This document shows, one piece after another, positions 36,801 through 46,472 of a DNA stretch of 64,000 nucleotides (position 1 is its first letter; each line of letters opens with the position of its first letter). Origin of the DNA: Chloranthus sessilifolius (lineage: Eukaryota > Streptophyta > Magnoliopsida > Chloranthales > Chloranthaceae). Where the stretch lies: positions 119,000,331 through 119,064,330 of the forward strand of contig CM037585.1 of NCBI GenBank assembly GCA_021018995.1, written 5' to 3'. The position numbers and the translations under genes were made by a program. The notes below the pieces were generated by a model. The model was given only the letters and a program-made list of their open reading frames with translations, was not told where the DNA came from and made no database searches.

Positions 36801-37948
36801 GTAGACTCAAAAGGTCTATATATGATTTAAAGCAGGCATCTCGACAATGGTACTTAAAATTTTACGAAGTCATTTCAAATTTTGATTTTAAAGAAAATAC
36901 TATGGATCAATGTATATATCTTAAAATCAGTGGGAGCAAGTTTATCATCATTGTTTTGTATGTTGATGATATATTTCTTGCGAGTAGTAATTTGAGCATG
37001 TTACATGAGACAAAGAATTTTTTATTAAAGAGTTTTGATATGAAAAATCTTGATGAAGCTTCTTATGTGATAGGAATTGAGATTCATCAAGATAGAACCC
37101 GTGGCATATTAGGATTGTCTCAAAGAGCTTATATTGATAAAGTTCTTAAAAGGTTTAATATGCATAATTGTTCTACTACTATTGCCCATGTTATTAAGGG
37201 TGATAAATTTAGTCTACTTCAGAGTCCCAGGATCGATCTGGAGAGAAAGCAGATGGAGACAATTTCCTATGCATCGGCAGTTGGGAGTCTCATGTATGCA
37301 CAAGTCTGTACTCGTCCAGACATAGTATATATAGTTGGCATGCTTGGTAGGTACCAATATAATATTGATTTGGATCATTGGAAAGCAGCCAAAAAAGTTT
37401 TTCGCTATTTATAAGGGACTAAAGGACACATGCTCATGTACAAAAGGACGAATAACTTTTAAGTTATTGGTTATTCAGATGCCGACTATGCTGAGTGTCA
37501 AAACACTCGTAGGTTCACATCAGATTATATTTTTATGCTTGCAGGTGGACCTATATCTTGGAAGAGCGTTAAACAATCGCTGACTACTTCGTCTATTATG
37601 GAAGCAGAATTTGTTATATATTTTGAGGCAACATGTGAGGCGATATGGTTGAAAATTTTTATCTCAGGGCTTCGAGTTGTTGATACTATTTTAAGGCCAC
37701 TGAAAATCTTATGTGACAATTCCGCTGTGATAGCTATCTCCAATAACAACAAGACTAATGGAGGTTCCAAATATATTGATATCAAATATCTTATTGCAAG
37801 GGAGAAAGTTCAGAATCAAATTATATCTGTTGAGAAGATTAGTACGACACTCATGTTGGCTGACCCTCTCAGTAAAGGCTTACTTCCTAGGCTCTTTTCA
37901 GAGCATATTGCACGCATTGGATTAACGGATAATTTTGATTGCTTTTGA
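33806..37948 (+). pseudogene. gag-pol: Copia gag-pol polyprotein pseudogene
   Basis: A single reading frame covers the whole polyprotein. Gag begins near MELIVTS, with LLSGSNYDKWKEQV and a zinc knuckle CHFCKKKGHIKKNR whose last Cys is Arg. Next come protease (WWIDSGTTIHIS, about 34753), the GAG-pre-integrase motif (LWHKRLGHISKDRM, 35198), integrase core with Asp 35384, Asp 35573 and Glu 35708, reverse transcriptase from about 36410 (VGCKWIYKIK) with YVDD at 36959-36970, and RNase H to 37948. More than ten in-frame stops occur (for example 34187, 35753, 36386, 36698, 37411) but no frameshift. Many stops sit where the family has Gln or Arg, as expected from C-to-T decay. The first ATG could also be 33761. 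Confidence 0.95.
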
Positions 37949-38370
37949 GAGTGAATATATAAGAGTGAATATATTTTTTTAATTGATTCAGAAATAAGGA
38001 TTATTTATTTGCTTTTTCATTTTATGTAAATAAAATTTTGGAACATATGGTGTCAGTAGATGGCAATAAAGTAGGACCACTAATAGATTGAGTTTAAATA
38101 AAATCTCCATTTAGTTTGTAAATTTGCAATCTATGTGAAATCATACTAGTTGGAATTCATGTCGGTGATGAATTCCAATACGGTAACTAATGAACGGTTA
38201 TATATCGATGACATGATATATTGACTACATTGATTATGTGTTGAAATTCTCATTGGACCGGACTGATTATAAAGACTTTGATTGAGATTGATTAGGACTT
38301 ACCATTCAAAGAAAGTTAGCTAACATTTGGTAATCGAAATTTATTGACATAGTTTGGCTAAGAGGGAGAC
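37949..38370 (+). other. Copia 3' untranslated region and polypurine tract
   Basis: AT-rich non-coding DNA ending with GGCTAAGAGGGAGAC, the plus-strand primer site, directly before the 3' LTR. Confidence 0.8.
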
Positions 38371-38825
38371 TGTTAGAAGTTTCTATTTTGGTGGTCGTCA
38401 CTATAGTCAACCCGTTGACCTGTGAATGGTGTAAGATCAATCTTGAGATGTGTAGTTGCTAATTTTATGAGTTTGACAAGAATAAGCAACTAATAGGTAA
38501 GTCTTTTAGTTATGGTATGATTGTGATTACTAATCACAATATAATTAATAATTTAAGTCCTTAATGGGAAAAGACTCTTTGGCTATAAATATAAGGGGTG
38601 CCTGGTCCCAACGATTGCTCGACACAATTCAATCCTTCTTATTAGCAAAAGCATCCCCATTGTGCTAGGAGATATTGAGAGCGAGAAGATCATTGAAGAT
38701 CGGCAACCTACCATTAATGGCTCACACTCAAGGTGCACACATATATTTAATTTATGGATTAAGAATTTATTGTTTTTGATTAATCATGCGCCTAGATTCT
38801 AGGACATATTTTTGGATGGTCGGAT
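38371..38825 (+). repeat. 3' LTR of the copia element, right end altered
   Basis: Matches 31675-32130 closely but stops at GGATGGTCGGAT, before the last 23 bases of the 5' LTR, and then restarts as a repeat. Confidence 0.9.
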
Positions 38826-39130
38826 CGGCAACCTACCATTAATGGCTCACACTCAAGGTGCACACATATATTTAATTTATGGATTAAGAATTTATTGTTT
38901 TTGATTAATCATGCGCCTAGATTCTAGGACATATTTTTGGATGGTCGGATCGATCCGACCATCCAAAAATATGTCCTAGAATCTAGGCGCATGATTAATC
39001 AAAAACAATATTGGTCGGATCGATCCGACCATCCAAAAATATGTCCTAGAATCTAGGCGCATGATTAATCAAAAACAATAAATTCTTAATCCATAAATTA
39101 AATATATGTGTGCACCTTGAGTGTGAGCCA
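38826..39130. repeat. Rearranged copia LTR end: one direct and two inverted copies
   Basis: 38826-38951 repeats the 125 bp from 38701. At 38943-38960 the palindrome GGTCGGATCGATCCGACC turns the sequence around. 38952-39010 is an inverted copy, and after a second turn at 39013-39030 a longer inverted copy runs to 39130 (GTGTGAGCCA). Either a real rearrangement or an assembly artefact at a palindrome. Confidence 0.9.
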
Positions 39131-39134
39131 CCCT

Positions 39135-40555
39135 CGCATGGAGGATTGAGCATGAATCGATCCCCAAAGTTGCTCCAACCTGATGTTTGAAGAAAAGTGA
39201 AATAAGAAGGCCGGTGGCTATCTTAGGCTTGTTGGTACGATTTGGGGAAGAAAGGTGGCTACACGGCACCGATTCATGGGCTGGGTGCATCAAGGGCTAC
39301 ATATAGAACCTCCAATACCCATAAACACTCACCCTCTTCTCACCTTCTTCTTGCCTCTTCATTTAAACTCTTCTCCCTCCTCCAACCCCCGATGATCTAA
39401 AACCTTGGAGACAAGGAAACTAGCGATTTAGAGCTCCTCTTCATCATCTTAGCAAACAGTTTGTGTTAGAAAAAGGTCCTCGAAGAGGTAGGCATCGCGG
39501 AAATTCCGAGAAAAAAATGAAGCTAGATACAACTAGCTCTACCAAAATCTCTCATGCATAACTATAAATTGTTTGAAAATACTGCTGAAAACAAATGTGA
39601 AATCGTTAGCTTCCTAATCGCCATACGATTAAATTCTTAATTCATGTGATTGAAATTATAGCATCATATAATATTATTCTAGTGTAGTTTTGTGTTTTTA
39701 GCATTTCCTGTAGGTTGCGTTTACCAGCCACCCAAACTGATTATTACCAATTCAGATTATAATAGGATTACTAGTATGATGCCCATGACTTGTTTGTTAA
39801 AATTCCTGAACCAGTTGCATGTATATATGACCATGAATCTGTACCAATTGCTGATCCTTCGAAAGTCTAGGTTTATGCTAGTTATATAAAAGTTATAGAG
39901 ATTCAAGAAATATATGTGTAAATGCCTTTATGGATTTTGGATGATCTCGAAGAACATTGTTGCTTGCATGTTGTTCCAGCTAGTTAGTTCTTGGGAATGA
40001 ATATTTAGATTAATTACAACAATTGTTTTAGTTAGTAAATGCAAAAATTTCTGATTTTCTATAACTTGGACTAATGGGTAACTAGGTGCAATCTTCCTGA
40101 ACTGTTGAGATCTAGAATTCGTGAGTTGAGGTAAGTTTTACCTTATAGCTGTGCATATTGCTTTAATTTGATGGTCTAAAATGTGATAAGCGTTGTTGTT
40201 CCGTCACAATCTGAAAATTTATGGCGTTTTAAGGGCGTTCTTAATCGAAAGAAATTTTTGATACAAATAGATCGTGTCTTCATCATATTGGGTTCTCTTA
40301 TTAAATAGGTTGAAAATAAAAATATCTAGTACAGCTGGATGGTGTGGGATCTAATTCTTGGCCAAATTAAGAACAAAAAGGTTTGGTCATGGTTGGGTTT
40401 GTTAGCATCGGGTTTCATTGTATTACTGTTTGGGTTACTGGGCTAGCTGAGTCTATTCCACTTTTGATGGGTCTAGATAGGTTGGTTGCATTTATTTTAA
40501 AATTAAATGGGCCAATAGGGTTAGAGCTGATTAGGATCACTTGGGAGAGACATGT
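39135..40555 (+). other. LTR F, central part with TATA-like box and leader-like DNA
   Basis: Non-coding. CTACATATAGAACC (about 39298) is followed by a CT-rich stretch (CTCACCCTCTTCTCACC) as in LTR promoters. The stretch 40380-40550 is rich in GGGTT/GGGCC words. No gene seen. Confidence 0.5.
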
Positions 40556-40687
40556 CACTATAAAAATAAGGGGTTTCAGCGGCACTTGCTGTTAAGGCAG
40601 TTTTTGTTAGGGCAGTTTTTGGTATCGACAAGACTAATAGCAGCAGTTTTTTGTTGAAAAAACTGCCGCGTCTTATTTTTCGTAGTA
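40556..40687. mobile_element. CACTA-type MITE, TSD TGT
   Basis: Left end CACTATAAAAATAAG and right end CTTATTTTTCGTAGTA are inverted. TGT flanks both sides (40553-40555 and 40688-40690), the 3-bp duplication of CACTA elements. The inside carries GGCAGTTTTT in both orientations, as in the MITE at 57234. Confidence 0.85.
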
Positions 40688-41084
40688 TGTCTAGATATGC
40701 TCGGGCCAGGTTTGGCACAGATCAGGTTTAGCATGGCCAAGTTAATTCAAGCCAGATTTTGGTAAATCGGGTTGGGTTCGCTTGGGATAAGCTGGGTCTG
40801 GTCGGGTCGGATTCAGTTTAAATTTCCTTCTATTGTGCAAATATGGTGTGACCCAATATTTAATTGAAAATGTGATGAACCCAAATCAGTTTTAATGGCA
40901 TGTTACGTGGCCATTTTAGAGTTAACACAACCCATACACCTATTTGATAAAATGTAATAGGGCCCATCGGTTTTAGTACAACTCATTTAGTTACAATGAG
41001 AACACATTACAACCCATTACTCTCATGTAGGTCACTAGTTAGAGCAGCCACTATTGATTGTCGCCATTTATACTCTGCCCAATA

Positions 41085-41575
41085 GCTTTATACTGCTCAT
41101 GTATACGATGCAGCCCATGTATCCACTGCCGCCCATTAGTTTCTGCAGCCAATTGGTTTGGTGCAGCTCTTATATTCGATGCATCCCTTGTTTAGGGCAA
41201 CCCAATTAATCCATACAACAGCTTTCTTTAAGTCTTATGCAGCCACCTGAATCGAATCTGAAATCTAAGAGTTCCTTCCGTACTATGCAGCCCAACTCAA
41301 ACTAGAACTGAAATCCGAACCTCAAAACCAGCAGCTTTCTTTAAGAATTATGCAGCCCCTTAAACCTGAAGTTGAACTCGAAACTCAGCAGTCCTCTAGG
41401 AAACTATGCAGCTCAACTTTAACCTGAAGTTAAAACTGAATCTGAAACCAGCAGTTCCTCACAGCCCAACTAAAGCCAAAGCTGAATCTGAAATCAGTTC
41501 TCCTCTTTAAGAACCATACAGTCGCTAGGTGCTATGAAACTGAATCTAAAACGCAGTCATTCTAATAGGCACTTT
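41085..41575. repeat. Minisatellite A in LTR F (about 55-60 bp units)
   Basis: Diverged units containing TATGCAGCCCAACT, AACCTGAAGTTGAA and CAGCAGTTCCT. Two units are 56 bp apart (41349 and 41405). A related block lies at 42660-43340. Confidence 0.8.
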
Positions 41576-41582
41576 AGAAAAC

Positions 41583-41751
41583 AATGCCTCAAAAACAAAC
41601 TTTTTAACAAAAAAGACCCAACTTCAAACGTTTAAGAAAAACGGTGCTTGCTTTCACGGTTTTCTAAAGTTCCAAAATCCGTGAAAGCACGTTTTTCTAA
41701 AACGTTTGAAGTTGGGTCTTTTTTGCTAAAAAGTTTGTTTTTGAAGCATGT
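41583..41751. mobile_element. Hairpin MITE with about 70-bp arms
   Basis: TCAAAAACAAACTTTTTA, AAAAAAGACCCAACTTC and AAACGTTT on the left are mirrored on the right (GTTTGAAGTTGGGTC, AAAAAGTTTGTTTTTGA). A small loop lies near 41665. It splits minisatellite A from the copia relic. No clear target duplication. Confidence 0.8.
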
Positions 41752-42084
41752 TTATCTAATTATCTGCAAGGAATGCAGAGTTTATTCTAATTTGTTTGAC
41801 ATAATTGATTGGCGACTCATGAAAAACTTTAATATAATTGTGTAACATGATGACCTTGCTGCTTACATTTGATTAGATTTAGTATTGGACATTCTATCTT
41901 CTATGTAATGAGTATCTTTACAACTTAGGTATTAGATAAGGCAAGGAAAGAAATAGTTAGGCATAAGAAATATCAGCTTTGGGAGTGTATAAAATATTAG
42001 CTTTGGACTGAGATTTATATTTACCAGTAGGCCGAAAGGTACATGGTTTTGTCTGTCTCTAACGAATTTAAGAAATGTCAATAA

Positions 42085-42660
42085 ATCAATTAAAAAGAGA
42101 TTTGCGCCAGTTGTGAAGATAAATTTTTAGACAACGACATTGGAGCATGACAAGTGGCAGTCTGCGGTTTGCCATGCAAGTTCTAACAATAGTCAATAGT
42201 GTGACCACTTTGTTTACAATAATCACACTTCTTTGCTTCATCAATTGACCCAGGTCCTTGTCCATGAACCTTCATTTAAGGGCAGGTCCAATACTAGCAT
42301 CATGTCACATCTGGTTAGGCTTAATCTTTTTAGCATTCTTCTTCTTCGTTTTTATTTTAAAAGGAAAGCATGGAAGCTCTGTGCCTATGGACATTCTCCT
42401 TAACTAATAACTGAACCTTAAATCAGCTCAAACTCATGGCGAAGACTAGCCAATAATTGGATGAATTGTTGTCTACTCTAATATTCCTTAGTTTTCCAAA
42501 CATCACAAATTAAATGCATGGATAGAGGTGAATTTAGTAATGGGGGAATAGTATCCAACTCATTGCACACATTCATCAATTTGTTGAAATAGTTAGATAC
42601 AGACAACTTTCCTTGTTGCAGATGTTTGATGTCCATCTTTGTAACCACTGCCCCTGATAA
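42085..42660 (-). pseudogene. gag: Copia gag relic (minus strand)
   Basis: Read on the minus strand it gives LQQGKLSVSNYFNKLMNVC and NELDT, the usual copia Gag core, then after several stops a perfect zinc knuckle CDYCKQSGHTIDYC (about 42198-42240) followed by a stop and NLHGKP. In the family the residue after this knuckle is Trp, so the TAG fits TGG-to-TAG decay. No pol is attached. It is a fragment inside LTR F, from a copia lineage different from the element at 31675. Confidence 0.85.
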
Positions 42661-43340
42661 CTCGGGCTAGTCAAACTTTTGACCCAAAACCTAAAACTGT
42701 AGCCAAATCTAAAAACATAGCCGTTCTCTTTAGGTAATATGCAGCCACCAAAGATTGAAGCCGAACCTGAAATTCTAGCGGTCTTCTTAGGTACTATGCA
42801 GCCCACTAATACCTGGAATTAAATCTGAATTTCCAGCAGCGTTCCTTAAGCAACATGCAGCCACTTAAAACAGAAATTATATATGAATTCCAGCAGTTTT
42901 CTTAGGTACGGTACAACCCACCTAAACCTAAAGCCGAATATAAAACGCAGCCATCCTCTTTAGGTAATATGCAGCCACCAAAAATAGAAGTCGAACCTCA
43001 AACCCAACATTTTCTTCAGGTCCTATGCCCAAGTAAAGCTGAATTTGAACTTGAAAACTCAGCAGTTCCTTACGCACCATGTAGCCCAAACAAACCTGAG
43101 TTTGAACCTGAAAACTCAGCAGTTTCTTAGGAACCATACAGCCCAACTGAACCTGAAATTGAATCTGAATTCCAGTAGTCTTTTCAGGTACTATGCAACC
43201 CAGTTAAACCTGAAATTGAACTTGAAACCCAGCTGATCTCTTTAGGTATTTTGCAGCCCACTTGCGCCAAAAAAATTGAAATCTGAACCTGAAAAACCAG
43301 TAGCATCCTTCTAGTATTTTGCAGCTCACTTGCACCTTTA
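42661..43340. repeat. Minisatellite B in LTR F (about 55-60 bp units)
   Basis: Units built from TTTAGGTACTATGCAGCCCA, AACCTGAA and CCAGCAGT, related to minisatellite A. Short minus-strand frames here are products of the repeat. Confidence 0.8.
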
Positions 43341-44962
43341 TTTTACCCAGTAAAACACCATCATTTTAAAAACATTGCTCTCCCTCAAATGATATTTTGC
43401 CCATATACTACATACCTTCATCTTACCTATATGTTTTCCAACATATGCAACCATATATTGCTCATAGCATGTTTATATAGTTTTACCATTAGTTTTTTTT
43501 GTCTCATATAATGATTTTAAAACCCAAGCAAATATATTGTCCAACTAGATTATTACTTAACTATGCCAATCTCATTATTATTTGATTAATAAAATATATT
43601 CTCTAGCCAGTTCATTGGTTGAAAATATTTATCTGGTTAGGTTAATAATTATTGATCTTTGTATGAATTTATGATTGTACATTTGGAATTTTGCCCAAGC
43701 CACCCAATATTGATCATTTTTTTGGTTGACCTTGAGGAAATTAGAAATCCTATTTTGAACCTTGAATAAAATCCCCGATAGGGACTTGGATAAAATACAT
43801 ATATTTAGATGAAACTTTCGAGCTATAAATCATTTAAAGAACTCACCCTAGAGACTCATAGTAAATTGTAAATAAGTGAAAGAAGATACCAATTGTGGCT
43901 TTTTGTTGAACTATTTGAGATGGCACTGTGCACCGCCAAATAGCGGCCCAATTTGGGATTGTCTAGTATGGGCTTTTGCAATACAGTGATAGTCCTAAGG
44001 GACAGAAGGGGTCTAAGGACCATTCGGGTGAGAAGTACCCACGCCTCTGCTTTTGCATTGGTAGAGGTAACTCCTTGGGATGCTAAGGACGAGGTATTCG
44101 TTTGAGACTATGGTCAATGCTTAATATCGGCATTAAAATAAAATATGTAATAAAACTTAGGAGGTTGTGACATAATTTTATGGTTGGATTAATGAAGACC
44201 TTTCAAATCATTAAAATAGTACGTAACCTTTGTATAATATAAGTTGAATTTATTTCATTGACCTCTTCATGTATGAACCATCATGTTAGTTCCCTTTTTC
44301 TTTTTTTCCATCAAATTGATCGATATGCTCGCCAAGAAGAATGTTTTCACATATGAAGGTGGATATTTATGTAATTTATAGAACTAGTTATTTTATCTAT
44401 TGGGCTTCATAGCTCATTCTATTAATAAATTCCATAGAGTCTCAGCAGCCATGACAGTAGGTGGCAGTACCGTGAAATCAACAATAGTCCCCCTCTTAGG
44501 CATTGAACGACCATTTTGCTCTTTTTGCTAAGGAATTGGATGGAGGCATGGCTGGATGTTAAACGTTTTTCTTTTCTGTTATAGGTTTCTTTTTTATTTT
44601 TACGATTCTTTTGGTTGGACATGTAATCTAAATTTCCTAAAAAGGTCCAATATGGCCTAGGAGGATCTTAGTCTTTTTGGGAGTCTAGTGGTGACTCTAA
44701 TCCTGGGGTGAACTTTCTGAGAGCTCGTCCTAGAAATTTATGATAAGAAAAATCTTGTCTTTTTATATGTGCTATATTTTCAGGAGGAACACTAGACTTC
44801 ATATTTTTTTTGAAATGTGCTATGGTAGGAATATGAAGTTCATAAAAGATATCCTAAGGTTAAAGTTGTATTTCCAAAATGTTTATTAGGTTCGATTAAC
44901 GACCGCCCGCATACCGGAGTATTGCACACATGCCGGTGTCTAGATGAGGGCGGGGCATTACA
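43341..44962 (+). other. Right part of LTR F, no gene
   Basis: AT-rich DNA. The segment 43990-44130 (blocks of AAGGGACAGAAGGGGTC and ACTCCTTGGGATGCTAAGG) resembles in layout the 3' portion of LTR C. It ends GAGGGCGGGGCATTACA. A 66-residue minus-strand frame at 44422-44622 has no recognisable domain. Confidence 0.55.
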
Positions 44963-45229
44963 GATAACACTTCATACAAGATACGACGATGAATCATATT
45001 GGAAGTGACGACGCTTCGTGTTTGAAACATGGGCTCTTCGTTATGGAAGCATCGGCGCCTCGTTCACGATGTGCAACTGCTTCTTAAATGAATCCTGTGC
45101 GCATTTGTCAGGACTGTTTATCAAGCAAAAATACTTCATTTATTAAGAAAAATAATTTTATTTCTCAAGCAAAACGATTTCATTAGAACCTCAACTATTT
45201 CTTTACATTGTCTTTCTTTACAATGTCGA

Positions 45230-45690
45230 GAAAAAAAAACCTACAAAAGAATTGGAGTTGGTTATGCTAGTAGTGGTGGAGGTAGGACTGGAGTTTGTGA
45301 TGCTGGCGTTAGTAGTGGGAGCGGTGGTTGTGGCTGGGGTGGAAGATGAAGAAGTGGAGGCAGAAGAAGAAGCACTGCCGTTGGAGCCGGGAGAAAAAGC
45401 ACCGGCTTTGGAGCTAAGAGAAGAAGGGGTTGTTGCGGCGGTGGGGCTTCCACCACCGACACTATGGGAAGGTCATCGTCCTCCAGAATCATGATAACTT
45501 CCACGGGATAGGGGGCTTGTTGTGGTTGGGGGTGACAACAAGCTCATTGTGGTTAGGGGAGACAACAAGCTCGTTGTCGTCGAAGATGTCGATAGCCGAA
45601 CCATCGTAAGAACGGATAAAACACTGGCGCGCGAGTCGGTGGCTCCTCCTTAAATCGTTGCGACACATTTCGGTATGGGCGAAGGCAAAT
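45230..45690 (-). other. GC-rich possible gene fragment inside the MULE
   Basis: A GC-rich island in AT-rich DNA. One minus-strand frame gives a Pro/Leu-rich low-complexity stretch (45262-45504). Another (about 45670-45510) gives a tandem ELVVSPNHN / ELVVTPNHN motif and stops at about 45495. I do not recognise a family. The changed base composition could mean a captured host fragment, but it could also be MULE accessory sequence. Confidence 0.3.
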
Positions 45691-46235
45691 GAAATGCTAA
45701 TCTAAGGAGATACACAAGATGAAACAACCTAAGAGCCATAATGCCCTTTAAATAGCAATTTCTCATGCAACCTCATTAAATAGATTATACTAAATAGACT
45801 ATTGTAGTTATTATTATGCCCTGCCACTACAAAGCGGCTGCGAGGCTATTGTATTCTACTAAATCTATTGGTTTTTCCATAAGGTAGGCATGATTTCCAA
45901 TAAGAAGTGCAGTCATGACTGTTTGTATTTCATCATTGTAGGCTTTTAGTTTTAATAAACAGATTTTTTACACGGATATCAATAAAAAGCTTTCTACTAC
46001 CAATAAGAGGCATCGTTGCCTCAATGTATGGGGCGTTGTCGCCTCTTACTAGAAGTGTCGGGTACTTTCGTTAAGGGATTTGATGTTTGTAGTCCATCAT
46101 TAAAAACAAAATTGGACTACTTATGTCCTCACTAAATGGGAAGAAAAAATAAGAATAATATAAAATATAATTTTTTCACCTAATAATAAAAGAAACAAAT
46201 TTCTTACATCCAAATTATATATCTCAAAAAACTAG

Positions 46236-46467
46236 TTACAACTTAGGAGGCGGTGTAACGGGAGATGTTGAGATTGACGAGGTGGTGAAGGTGGGGGGAT
46301 GGTAAAGGAAGAGGTGTAGAGGTTGATGCCAGGTCATTTGGTAGAATATGTAAGGCCCTCTACAACTCCTTCTCGGCCAACAGTTGTCGGACTTGGTCAT
46401 ACTCGCCCCAGAGAAATTGGAAGGGGTCTGGATATTTCTTTCCCTTTGATATGAGATTTCCATGAGG
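46236..46467 (-). pseudogene. 3' part of a small ORF split by solo LTR E
   Basis: Together with 48903-48845 this forms one minus-strand ORF of about 96 residues. Removing LTR E and one TGGTC copy restores the frame exactly, from ATG at 48903 (start MADKPKEDPFNP) to a stop at 46236. No domain recognised. The exact frame continuity suggests that it was coding when E inserted. Confidence 0.45.
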
Positions 46468-46472
46468 TGGTC

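Larger units (their letters stand above)
31675..39130 (+). mobile_element. Ty1/copia retrotransposon nested in LTR F
   Basis: 5' LTR 31675-32153, PBS TGGTATCAAAGC at 32156, a long leader to about 33800, one gag-pol frame to 37948, a purine stretch AAGAGGGAGAC at 38360-38370, then a 3' LTR from 38371. The order protease, integrase, reverse transcriptase, RNase H is diagnostic of copia. The 3' LTR does not end normally: it is extended by a direct and two inverted copies of its own end (38826-39130). The pentamer ACCCT flanks both sides (31670-31674 and 39130-39134). Confidence 0.93.
30887..44962 (+). mobile_element. Solo LTR F with nested insertions, TSD GATAA
   Basis: The left end TGTAACACCCTGAA and right end GGGCGGGGCATTACA are flanked by GATAA on both sides (30882-30886 and 44963-44967), and MULE-type sequence lies on both sides. 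Without the copia element (31675-39130) about 6.6 kb remain, including two MITEs, two minisatellites and a copia gag relic. I find no PBS, polypurine tract or second LTR, so this reads as one very long solo LTR. The orientation is inferred from a TATA-like CATATAG and leader-like DNA at about 39300. Confidence 0.75.
44963..46472. mobile_element. MULE copy 1, third segment
   Basis: Resumes after LTR F with the GATAA duplication and CACTTCATACAAG, which resembles the tandem unit at 30573 (GACGCTTCATACACCAAG). Further GAAGCG/CGCTTC-type words occur at 44990-45100 and 46000-46080. It holds a possible minus-strand open region (45230-45690) and the 3' part of another minus-strand ORF (46236-46467). 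Confidence 0.55.

Noticed and set aside
45252-45494. 80-residue Val/Glu-rich plus-strand ORF
   Set aside because: A low-complexity frame opposite a Pro/Leu-rich one in a GC-rich island; neither strand shows a domain in this frame.
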